A DNA stretch of 64,000 nt from Ardenticatenales bacterium (lineage in GTDB: Bacteria > Chloroflexota > Anaerolineae > Promineifilales > Promineifilaceae), in the NCBI GenBank assembly GCA_020634575.1, contig JACKBM010000030.1, positions 1 to 64,000 on the forward strand, given 5' to 3'. Position numbers and translations under genes: made by a program. Shown here piece after piece: positions 34,462 through 41,842 of this stretch (positions are counted from its first letter, which is position 1; every line of letters starts with the position of its first letter). The notes under the pieces were generated by a model, which searched no databases, was not told where the DNA came from, and saw only the letters and a program-made list of their open reading frames with translations.

Positions 34462-36632
34462 TGGCTAAGGTCAGCACTCAGGTTCAACCTTTTCAGAATA
34501 GCCGCGAACAGCTGATGGCGGCCCTGGCTTATATTGACCTTTGCGTCAAATGGGCCGTTGCCCGGGCGCGGGCCCATGGGCTTAATCCGGAAGATGAGTT
34601 TCGTGGTCTTTACATTTCTGATGAACAGGTTGACACGCTGCTGAATAGCGGGGTTGGCTCGACGCTCTGGGCTGCTAACGGCAATGGCACGCTGCCGGGC
34701 GTGGATGGCCCGGCCATGTTGCAGCAAGCCCGGGCCAACTGGCAGGCGCAGACTGAGGTCTCGCGCCAGGCCGGCATCCCGATGTTGCTGGATCAGCTGG
34801 TTGAGACCTTCTGCCTGACCCCGGCCGAAACGGATGCCCTGCTCATGGTCCTGGCGCCGGAGCTGGACCCACGCTATGAACGGCTCTTTGCCTACCTCCA
34901 GGACGATGTCACCCGCAAACGGCCCAGTGTTGACCTGGTCCTGAACCTGCTGACTGGCTCATTTAGCGAAAAGCTTTCGTTGCGCGAACTGTTTGCGCCG
35001 CACGGCACGCTGCTCGGCTCCCAACTGGTGAACATATTTGCCGATAGCGGGGCGCGCGAAGCGACGTTACTGGCCCATTATTTGCGACCGGCCGGTAACG
35101 TCATCGCCTTCCTCCTCGGCCAGCACGGGCTGGATGAGCAGTTGGGTGGTTATGCTCGCCTCAGCGACAGCCGCCAATTCCGGCCCTCGCCGCGGGTCCA
35201 ATATGACCTGGTCGAGAAATTGGCCTCGGTAGCCGCGGAAAAGCCGTTGCTCTCGTTCCGCGGCAGCTACGGTGTGGGCCGCGAAGAAACGGCCCTTTGC
35301 CTGGCGCACCAGCTCGGTCGGCCATTGCTGACCCTGGATCTGGAAGCGTTAGGGGCCAGTAACCTGGGTCTGGGCGGCGGTCTGGCGTTGGCGCTGCGCG
35401 ATGGCCGTTTACACAGCGCCATCCTATATCTGACCGGCTGGGATTCCCTGTTAAAGGATGATCGCTCGCCGGAAAGCACCTTGCGCCAGTTATTGGCTTA
35501 CCCGGAACTGGTCATTTTGACGGGTGAGCAGGATTGGCAACCGGCCGGTCGTGACTACAGCACCGACGGCCTGCGCCGGCGCCATATCTTCCAGGTCCAT
35601 TTTGATGTACCCAATTTTGAGAATCGTCTCTCGGTCTGGGAACATTATCTCGGCGAGCGCGAGCTGGATCTCTCTCAGGTGGCCAATCATTTTCGCTTCT
35701 CACCTGGCCAGATCGAAGACGCCATCGCCACCGCCCAGGACCTGGCGCGCTGGGAAGATGAACCACTGGCTGAAGCCCATCTTTTTGAGGCCAGCCGCAT
35801 CCATTCCAATCAGAAGCTGGCGACCCTGGCCACCAAAATCCGGCCGCGCTACACCTGGAACGACATCATCCTGCCGGGTGACACCTTCCAGCAGCTGCAC
35901 GAGATGGTCAATACCGTGGCTCGCAAACATATCGTCTACGGCCAATGGGGCTTTGACGCCAAGCTGGCTCTCGGCAAGGGGCTTCACGCCCTCTTCGCCG
36001 GTGAACCGGGCACCGGCAAAACGATGTCCGCCGAAATCATGGCCAATGAGCTGGGGCTGGACCTGTACAAGGTCGACCTTTCGACTCTGGTCAGCAAATA
36101 TATCGGCGAGACGGAGAAGAACCTGGATAAGATCTTCTCCGAGGCAGCCACCAGCAACGCCATCCTCTTCTTTGACGAGGCGGATGCGATCTTTGGCAAG
36201 CGCTCCGAGGTCAAGGATGCCCATGATCGTTACGCCAACATCGAAGTCAGCTATCTGCTGCAGCGGATGGAGACCTACGATGGTGTGGTGATCCTGGCCA
36301 CCAATCTGCGAGCCAATTTGGATGAGGCCTTTACCCGCCGGTTGCACTTCGCCATCGAATTCCCGTTCCCCGAACCGGTGGATCGGGAGCGCATCTGGCG
36401 CGTGACCTTCCCCAAAAAGACACCGATTGGGGAAGATGTGGATTTCAAGGTGCTGTCGCAGCGCTTCCGCCTGGCCGGTGGCAACATCAAAAACATCATC
36501 CTGGCTGCCGCCTTCCTGGCAGCCGAGAACGAAAATGCGGTGAGCATGGTCCATCTGCTCCATGCCGCTCGCCGGGAATATCAGAAGATGGGCCGTTTGA
36601 TCGAGGAATCGTTATTTAGCTGGAATGAATAG
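34461..36632 (+). CDS. AAA+ ATPase of the contractile injection system (Afp15/Pvc15-like)
   Basis: 723-aa ATPase. The N-terminal ~240 residues are helical. A first AAA-like module near residues 250-420 looks degenerate: FRGSYGVGREETA replaces a Walker A. A second module is canonical, with GEPGTGKT at about 514-521, ILFFDEAD at about 568-575, a sensor VVILATN and the arginine-rich DEAFTRRL. This arrangement matches the eCIS AAA+ component, proposed to assist assembly or recycling of the particle. The ATG shares a base with the preceding TGA. In Afp/PVC clusters the ATPase is near the 3' end; here it leads the operon. Confidence 0.88.
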   Translation: MAKVSTQVQPFQNSREQLMAALAYIDLCVKWAVARARAHGLNPEDEFRGLYISDEQVDTLLNSGVGSTLWAANGNGTLPGVDGPAMLQQARANWQAQTEVSRQAGIPMLLDQLVETFCLTPAETDALLMVLAPELDPRYERLFAYLQDDVTRKRPSVDLVLNLLTGSFSEKLSLRELFAPHGTLLGSQLVNIFADSGAREATLLAHYLRPAGNVIAFLLGQHGLDEQLGGYARLSDSRQFRPSPRVQYDLVEKLASVAAEKPLLSFRGSYGVGREETALCLAHQLGRPLLTLDLEALGASNLGLGGGLALALRDGRLHSAILYLTGWDSLLKDDRSPESTLRQLLAYPELVILTGEQDWQPAGRDYSTDGLRRRHIFQVHFDVPNFENRLSVWEHYLGERELDLSQVANHFRFSPGQIEDAIATAQDLARWEDEPLAEAHLFEASRIHSNQKLATLATKIRPRYTWNDIILPGDTFQQLHEMVNTVARKHIVYGQWGFDAKLALGKGLHALFAGEPGTGKTMSAEIMANELGLDLYKVDLSTLVSKYIGETEKNLDKIFSEAATSNAILFFDEADAIFGKRSEVKDAHDRYANIEVSYLLQRMETYDGVVILATNLRANLDEAFTRRLHFAIEFPFPEPVDRERIWRVTFPKKTPIGEDVDFKVLSQRFRLAGGNIKNIILAAAFLAAENENAVSMVHLLHAARREYQKMGRLIEESLFSWNE

Positions 36633-36718
36633 TGCACAATGGCGCGCTGGTTGGTCCGGGAAAAGGCGCCTTCCGGGCCGGCTGAAACATAGCGAGCCAG
36701 ATTCCAGAGGAGTCCGCC

Positions 36719-37609
36719 ATGGCAACTGATTTTTCATTTGACGACAAAGGGAATGTAAGACCGAAAGCGGAGGAGGCGGCTGCCCCTCAAAAAAGCAATC
36801 CGCCGCTGACCATGTCTGAGGTCAAGGGACAGTTAAAGCCCAATACCCTGAACCGGATGCAGCAGACGTTGGGCAACCAGGCTGTGCAGCGGCTCATCGC
36901 CCAGCGCAGTGGTGGCGAGGGCGCGTCCGAGCTGGACGACGAGACCAGCAGCGCCATCAACAACCGGCGCGGCCAGGGTGGCCAGCTTGATGAAGGGATG
37001 GCCGCCAAAGCCGGTGCAGCTATGGGCCAGGATTTTAGCAATGTCAACGTGCACACGGATAGCCAGGCTGACAATCTCAGCCGGGCCGTCAACGCCAAGG
37101 CGTTCACCGTGGGCAATGATGTCTTCTTCAAGCAAGGTGAATACAGCCCGAGCACGGCCAGTGGTCAGCACCTCATTGCCCATGAACTGACCCACGTGGT
37201 GCAGCAAGGGGCCAGCACACCCAATGTCCAGGGCAAGATGACCGTTAATGACCCCAACGACGCCTTTGAAAAAGAGGCGGATTCCGTGGCGGATTCGGTC
37301 ATGAAGATGGACGAAGACGAAATGGTCCAGGGCAAGGCTGACGTGCAACGAGATGCCATGGAAGAAGACGAGATGGTCCAGGGCAAAGCGGATGTCCAGC
37401 GCCAGGAAGAAGATGAGCTGCTTCAGGGCAAGCAAGAGGTGCAACGCCAGGAAGAAGACGAATTGCTCCAGGGCAAGCAAGAGGTGCAGCGTCAGGAAGA
37501 AGATGAACTGCTCCAGGGCAAGGCGGATGTGCAGCGCGATGCCATGGAAGAAGACGAGATGGTTCAAGGTAAAGCCGATATTCAGCGCCACGAGGAGCAC
37601 GATCTCTAG
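36719..37609 (+). CDS. DUF4157 (eCIS-core) HExxH protein with C-terminal acidic/QGK repeats
   Basis: 296-aa protein. A disordered N-terminus precedes MQQTLGNQAVQRL, then a DUF4157 domain (about 95-170) with GAAMGQDFSNVNVHTD and the zinc-protease motif HELTH (about 155-159). DUF4157 is the hallmark domain of proteins encoded with extracellular injection systems, often fused to toxins. No C-terminal effector is present here. Instead, residues ~198-296 are six tandem units of the form EEDE(L/M)(L/V)QGK-x2-(V/I)QR, mirrored as ~45-bp DNA repeats (37310-37607). GAGGAG precedes the ATG. A cargo-loading factor or processing protease is plausible. Confidence 0.88.
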   Translation: MATDFSFDDKGNVRPKAEEAAAPQKSNPPLTMSEVKGQLKPNTLNRMQQTLGNQAVQRLIAQRSGGEGASELDDETSSAINNRRGQGGQLDEGMAAKAGAAMGQDFSNVNVHTDSQADNLSRAVNAKAFTVGNDVFFKQGEYSPSTASGQHLIAHELTHVVQQGASTPNVQGKMTVNDPNDAFEKEADSVADSVMKMDEDEMVQGKADVQRDAMEEDEMVQGKADVQRQEEDELLQGKQEVQRQEEDELLQGKQEVQRQEEDELLQGKADVQRDAMEEDEMVQGKADIQRHEEHDL

Positions 37610-37636
37610 AACGGCGTTTAGCTAACCGGATTTCTT

Positions 37637-38491
37637 ATGATTACCGATCTTGACGAGACCATTCGCAACATTCTCCGGGCAGAGCTTCCTATCAAAAACG
37701 GGGAGATCGACGTCAAATTTGACCAGCCCAAGCGGGAATGGAGCGCCCGGCTCAACAAACCGACCATCAATCTTTATCTGTATGATGTGCGGGAAAACAA
37801 TGTGTTGCGTACCCACCAGTGGGAGCGCATGCCACCGAAAAATGGCAAGCTCAACATTGCTGAGATGAAGCGGACACCGCTGCGGGTGGATTGTTTTTAC
37901 ATGATGACGGTCTGGGCTTCGGAGCCGGAAGATGAACACCGCTTGCTGACACGTAGCATGCTGGCCCTCTTCCGCCACCCCGTCCTGCCTAAACCAATGA
38001 TGGCCGGCTCATTGGACCAGCAGCCCTACGAGTTGCGTTCCAAGCTGGCCAGCCATGACAAGCTGACCAATCCGGCCGAAGTGTGGAGCGCCCTGGATAA
38101 TGAGATTCGCCCCAGTGTCTCCTACATCGTCACGCTGGCGCTGGATCCCTGGACCGAGATCGAGGGGCCGGTGGTGCGCAACTTCACTATTCGCACCGGC
38201 CGCGCCTCCCGCTTACCGGATTACCAGGAACTGGACGAGGATGGCCGCCTGGCCGACAAACATTACGTCGGCGGCACCGTGCGTTCCAAGAGCAAAGATA
38301 AGGAGCCGCTGGGCGGTGTCCAGGTCGCGGTCAAGGGAACTGGCTTTTTTGCCACGACAGACGGCGACGGCCAGTTTACGCTCGGCCCCCTGTTGGATGG
38401 CGAACATACCCTGGTGGCCTGGCCAGAGAAGGGTAAACCGATTGAGAAGAAGGTCGATGTCCCAGGCAGCGACTTTGATTTGGAAATGTAG
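37637..38491 (+). CDS. DUF4255 / Pvc16-like tail-terminator protein with carboxypeptidase-regulatory-like domain
   Basis: 284-aa protein. Residues 1-185 match the Pvc16_N/DUF4255 fold (MITDLDETIRNILRAEL, then PTINLYLYDVRENNVLR), the cap that ends the contractile tail in PVC/Afp particles. Residues ~205-284 form an added beta-sandwich of the CarboxypepD_reg type (GGVQVAVKGTGFFATTDGDG and FTLGPLLDGEHTLVA), probably exposed at the distal end. It lies 27 bp after the DUF4157 gene and 206 bp before the sheath. The extra domain might decorate or anchor the particle. Confidence 0.87.
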   Translation: MITDLDETIRNILRAELPIKNGEIDVKFDQPKREWSARLNKPTINLYLYDVRENNVLRTHQWERMPPKNGKLNIAEMKRTPLRVDCFYMMTVWASEPEDEHRLLTRSMLALFRHPVLPKPMMAGSLDQQPYELRSKLASHDKLTNPAEVWSALDNEIRPSVSYIVTLALDPWTEIEGPVVRNFTIRTGRASRLPDYQELDEDGRLADKHYVGGTVRSKSKDKEPLGGVQVAVKGTGFFATTDGDGQFTLGPLLDGEHTLVAWPEKGKPIEKKVDVPGSDFDLEM

Positions 38492-38652
38492 TTTGAGTAG
38501 GGTGGCACTCCCCGGCGCGGCGAGGTCACTGCAGGAGATGTGATGAGCAGAACAACTGACGGTCAGACGCGCGCCCCGCCGCGAGTTCATGAACCCCCAT
38601 GACCGGCCGGTGCCCCTGACCGACCACTCGTTTTTCGTTAACTCCACCATTT

Positions 38653-38680
38653 TTGGTGCAAAAATGAGCCTGTGTATTAA
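38653..38680 (+). promoter_or_regulatory. Candidate internal promoter upstream of the sheath gene
   Basis: TTGGTG (38653-38658) and TATTAA (38675-38680) are separated by 16 bp, 17 bp before the sheath ATG, inside a 206-bp gap. A 19-codon ORF (38543-38602), with GCAGGAG before its ATG, also lies in this leader. A separate strong promoter would suit the high copy number of sheath and tube subunits. The match to consensus is moderate. Confidence 0.35.
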
Positions 38681-38697
38681 TTCTTAAGGAGAGAAAC

Positions 38698-40248
38698 ATG
38701 GCTACAAGTTACCAGACTAAGGCCCCAGGTGTCTATGTCGAGGAACTCCAAAGCGCGGTTAAACCAATCGCGGCCGTAGGGACATCCATTACGGCGTTCG
38801 TCGGCATCACAGCTGAGGCGAGCCGGAAGGCGCTGAACCCCGAAACCGGGGCCCGCGAACCGGTTGAATCCCGTCTTAACAAGGCCACCCTGGTCACCAG
38901 CTGGACCCAATACGTGGATACCTTTGGTGGCTTCCTGGCTGATGCCTATCTGCCGGATGCTGTCTATGGTTTCTACAACAACGGTGGTGGCCCCTGCTAC
39001 GTCGTCAGTTTACGGGCCGTCGCAGAAGATGCTTCCAACGCCAAATCAGCTTCGGTTGACGTGACGGCTGGTGGCAAGAAAGCGTTCACCGTTACGGCGA
39101 CCACCGCCGGCGAGAGCGGCAACAACCTCTCGGTCACCGTCAAGAATGACGTCGACAAAGATGGTAAGCCCACTGGCACCTTCTCCCTGACCATCGGCGG
39201 CGAGACCAAAGCGGGTCTGGCGATGAAGAAAGGCGACGGTCATGTTGGCGATGCTGAATTTGCCGCCGCCTCGATCAGTGGCGTGACCGGCACGGCCGCC
39301 CCGGATGATGGCACCTACAACCTCTCCGGTGGTGGTATGCCCCCGCTGGATGTGGCCGATTTCGTTGGTGATGCCCTCGAGCGTACCGGCCTGGCCGGCC
39401 TCGAAGCGCTGGATGACGTCAGCCTGTTGGCCTGCCCGGATATCTTCTCCGGCTACGATGGCTCCGACAAGGCAAAAGAGCGCGTTAAATCCATTCAGAC
39501 CGCGATGATTACCCATTGCGAATTGATGGGCTACCGCTTTGCCCTGCTGGATACCCCGCCCGGGATGAATGCCCAGCAAGCCAAAGAATGGCGCAACTAT
39601 TGCAACTATGACACGTCCTATGCGGCGATGTACTATCCCTGGATCACGGTTCCGGATCTGACCGGCAGCGACAGCACCAGCCGTAACATTCCGCCCAGCG
39701 GTTATGTGGTTGGCGTCTACAACCGGACGGACTCCGAGCGCGGCGTTCACAAGGCCCCGGCCAACGAAATCGTCCGCGGCGCCATCGACCTGGAGCTGAA
39801 CCTCTCCCGTGGTGAGCAGGATACGCTCAACCCGATTGGTGTGAACTGCATCCGTGCCTTCACCGGCCGGGGCATCCGCATCTGGGGCGCTCGTACGCTC
39901 AGCAGCGACACATCCTGGCGTTACATCAACGTCCGCCGTCTCTTCATCATGATTGAGGCGTCGATGGATCAGGGTCTGCAATGGGTGGTCTTCGAGCCGA
40001 ACGACTATGACCTCTGGCAGCGGGTTCGCCGCGACGTCACGACCTTCCTGCGGATGGTCTGGCGCAGTGGCGCGCTCTTCGGCCGGACTGAGGATGAAGC
40101 CTTCTATGTGAAGGTGGACGAAGAACTCAATCCGTCTGAAGTCCGCGACCTGGGTATGTTGATCATCGAGGCAGGTGTCTGCCCGGTGAAACCGGCCGAA
40201 TTCGTCATCTTCCGGATTAGCCAGTGGGCTGGTCCGAACGCTGGCTAA
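38698..40248 (+). CDS. Contractile tail sheath protein
   Basis: 516-aa sheath subunit of the phage/eCIS family. The N-terminal APGVYVEELQSAVKPIAAVGTSITAFVGI is the conserved handshake strand region. A beta-rich insertion (about 105-215, VDVTAGGKKAFTVTATTAGE) follows. The conserved core contains LLACPDIF and WRNYCNYDTSYAAMYYPWI, and the C-terminal domain carries WRYINVRRLFIMIEASM and the interlocking ISQW end. It forms the outer contracting cylinder. Afp/PVC have three sheath paralogues; here there is one. AAGGAG precedes the ATG. Confidence 0.95.
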   Translation: MATSYQTKAPGVYVEELQSAVKPIAAVGTSITAFVGITAEASRKALNPETGAREPVESRLNKATLVTSWTQYVDTFGGFLADAYLPDAVYGFYNNGGGPCYVVSLRAVAEDASNAKSASVDVTAGGKKAFTVTATTAGESGNNLSVTVKNDVDKDGKPTGTFSLTIGGETKAGLAMKKGDGHVGDAEFAAASISGVTGTAAPDDGTYNLSGGGMPPLDVADFVGDALERTGLAGLEALDDVSLLACPDIFSGYDGSDKAKERVKSIQTAMITHCELMGYRFALLDTPPGMNAQQAKEWRNYCNYDTSYAAMYYPWITVPDLTGSDSTSRNIPPSGYVVGVYNRTDSERGVHKAPANEIVRGAIDLELNLSRGEQDTLNPIGVNCIRAFTGRGIRIWGARTLSSDTSWRYINVRRLFIMIEASMDQGLQWVVFEPNDYDLWQRVRRDVTTFLRMVWRSGALFGRTEDEAFYVKVDEELNPSEVRDLGMLIIEAGVCPVKPAEFVIFRISQWAGPNAG

Positions 40249-40283
40249 ACTTAACATGAAGAGCATAATCTTGGAGGTACAAA

Positions 40284-40751
40284 ATGCCTGCTGCTCATAA
40301 TATGGTAGATACCGCTCGTGAAGACCCGCTTGTTGGGTTCCATTTCGCCGTTGAGATCCAGGGCATGGTGTCCGGTTATTTCACCGAATGCTCCGGTCTG
40401 GGTTCCGAAAATGAAGTGATCGAACACAAGGTCGTCAACGAGAAAGGCGTCGAAGTTGTTCTCAAGATCCCGGGCCGCCTGAAGTGGGAGAATATCGTGC
40501 TGAAGCGCGGTATCACCAGCAACATGGACATCTGGGAATGGCGTAAAATGGTTGAAGACGGTGACGTCGCTGGCGCTCGCCAGAACGGTTCCGTCGTCAT
40601 GTATGACCAGACCCTGGCTGAGGTCGCCCGTTGGAACTTTGAAAACGCGTGGCCCGTCAAGGTGACCGGTCCTTCCGTCAAATCAGACGGCAATGAAATC
40701 GGGGTTGAGGAATTGACCATCGCCCACGAGTTCATTGAGCGTTTGGCATAA
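40284..40751 (+). CDS. Inner tube protein (gp19-like), first copy
   Basis: 155-aa tail-tube subunit (T4 gp19/Pvc1 family). HFAVEIQGMVSGYFTECSGLGSENEVIEHK is the diagnostic strand-turn region, followed by IPGRLKWENIVLKRGITSNMDIW and a C-terminal ELTIAHEFIERLA. It polymerises into the hollow tube expelled on sheath contraction. It is preceded by GGAGG and lies 35 bp after the sheath; a perfect hairpin follows at 40763. It is longer than the second tube paralogue (146 aa) mainly at the N-terminus. Confidence 0.95.
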   Translation: MPAAHNMVDTAREDPLVGFHFAVEIQGMVSGYFTECSGLGSENEVIEHKVVNEKGVEVVLKIPGRLKWENIVLKRGITSNMDIWEWRKMVEDGDVAGARQNGSVVMYDQTLAEVARWNFENAWPVKVTGPSVKSDGNEIGVEELTIAHEFIERLA

Positions 40752-40762
40752 ATTGAATGGCA

Positions 40763-40794
40763 AGGCAGGCCGGCATGAAAATGCCGGCCTGCCT
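40763..40794 (+). ncRNA. 14-bp perfect stem with GAAA tetraloop (mRNA structure)
   Basis: AGGCAGGCCGGCAT (40763-40776), loop GAAA (40777-40780) and ATGCCGGCCTGCCT (40781-40794) form a perfect hairpin capped by a GNRA tetraloop, 11 bp after the tube stop. No U-tract follows, so it is more likely an RNA-stability or partial-attenuation element than a full terminator. It would set sheath/tube message above the downstream baseplate genes. Confidence 0.65.
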
Positions 40795-40814
40795 CCTGCC
40801 GCGGCGGATCAACT

Positions 40815-41177
40815 ATGAGCTTTCAGATGGAATTTGATTTTGTCCTGCCACGGGGCTATGTGGATGCGACAGGCCAATTGCACCGCGAAGGGCGCATGCG
40901 CCTGGCCACCACCCTGGATGAAGTGGAACCGGCCCAGGATCCACGGGTTCGGGCTAATGAAGCCTACTTGCCAGTCCTGCTGCTGGCCCGCGTCGTGACC
41001 CGGCTCGGCAATCTGCCTGCAGTGACGCCGCGCGTGATCGAAGGGCTTTTTGCCTCGGACCTGGCCTATCTGGAAGATCTCTATCAACGCATCAACAGCA
41101 GTGAATCTGTGGTGGTCGGCGCGGTTTGTCCGCACTGCCAACAACAGTTCCAGCTGGAAGTGGCCCCGTTGGGCTAG
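40815..41177 (+). CDS. Tail-assembly-like protein with C-terminal Cys pair
   Basis: 120-aa protein between the two tube genes. FEFDFVLPRGYVDATGQLHREG opens a strand-rich N-terminus. The middle is helical (YLPVLLLARVVTRLGN and VIEGLFASDLAYLEDLYQRIN). The C-terminus VCPHCQQQF is a CxxC knuckle that could bind zinc. Size and position resemble phage tail-assembly chaperones and gp51-like hub assembly proteins of contractile systems. Assembly role is inference; location in the operon is the strongest evidence. Confidence 0.7.
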   Translation: MSFQMEFDFVLPRGYVDATGQLHREGRMRLATTLDEVEPAQDPRVRANEAYLPVLLLARVVTRLGNLPAVTPRVIEGLFASDLAYLEDLYQRINSSESVVVGAVCPHCQQQFQLEVAPLG

Positions 41178-41192
41178 GCCAGGAATAGATTA

Positions 41193-41372
41193 ATGGCCCG
41201 GAACAGCAGTTCAAATGAGCAGAGTACCCCGGCAAAGCAAGAGCAGGAACTCGTGCGCAAGGTAACTGAAAGGGTGTATGAGATGATGATGCGCGAACTA
41301 CGCATCGAATCTGAGCGCCAGCGTTTCAGTGACAAAATCACGGCGCAGACCAGGCGACCAGGAGGGTGGTGA
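41193..41372 (+). CDS. 59-aa helical protein (Pvc6-position small protein)
   Basis: Short gene from ATG 41193 to TGA 41370-41372. The product begins with a polar disordered stretch (MARNSSSNEQ), followed by an amphipathic helix, VRKVTERVYEMMMRELRIE, and then SERQRFSDK. Its stop shares a base with the ATG of the next tube gene (TGATG). PVC/Afp clusters carry a comparably small gene here (afp6/pvc6). Its helix matches the C-terminal helix of the 1198-aa protein (10 of 20 identical: K..E.VY....R.LR.E.ER). Translational coupling on both sides and conservation of the motif support it being real. Confidence 0.8.
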   Translation: MARNSSSNEQSTPAKQEQELVRKVTERVYEMMMRELRIESERQRFSDKITAQTRRPGGW

Positions 41373-41812
41373 TGCCAGTTTCCCACAGAGCTTATCCCAC
41401 CTTTCGCTTTATTGTCGAGATCAACGGCAAGGCGGTCGGGGCGTTTACGGAATGCACTATGCCGTCTCTGGAATGGGATATTCTGGATGTGGAAGAGGGC
41501 GGCCAAAATCGGTTCGTCCACAGCCTGCCTGGCCGGCGCAAGAAAGCGACGCTGACGCTGAAGAGTGGTATCGCCCTGGCGCCAGATATGCTGCGATGGT
41601 ACAAGGATGCCCTCACAGAAAAGTGGCAGCCAGCACCTACCCGTTCTGTCACTATCAAATTGATGGATGAATACGGCACGCAGGTGATGTTAATGGGCAT
41701 CGAGCGTTGTGTGCCGGTCAAATGGACCGGCCCCGCTTTGAAGCCGGATGAGAATGTCATCGCCATCCAGACCCTTGAGCTGGCTTGCGGTGAAGTGAGT
41801 TGGGATATTTAG
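41372..41812 (+). CDS. Inner tube protein (gp19-like), second copy
   Basis: 146-aa tail-tube paralogue (Pvc5-like). FRFIVEINGKAVGAFTECTMPS corresponds to the FTECSGL region of copy 1, and LPGRRKKATLTLKSGIAL and QTLELACGEVSWDI complete the fold. In PVC/Afp the second tube forms the first ring on the baseplate spike, so this one probably initiates tube growth. AGGAGG lies just before the start. The ATG overlaps the previous TGA. A 16-bp palindrome (41813-41828) immediately follows the stop. Confidence 0.93.
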   Translation: MPVSHRAYPTFRFIVEINGKAVGAFTECTMPSLEWDILDVEEGGQNRFVHSLPGRRKKATLTLKSGIALAPDMLRWYKDALTEKWQPAPTRSVTIKLMDEYGTQVMLMGIERCVPVKWTGPALKPDENVIAIQTLELACGEVSWDI

Positions 41813-41842
41813 CAGATCAGCTGATCTGTTTTGAGTTGACTT

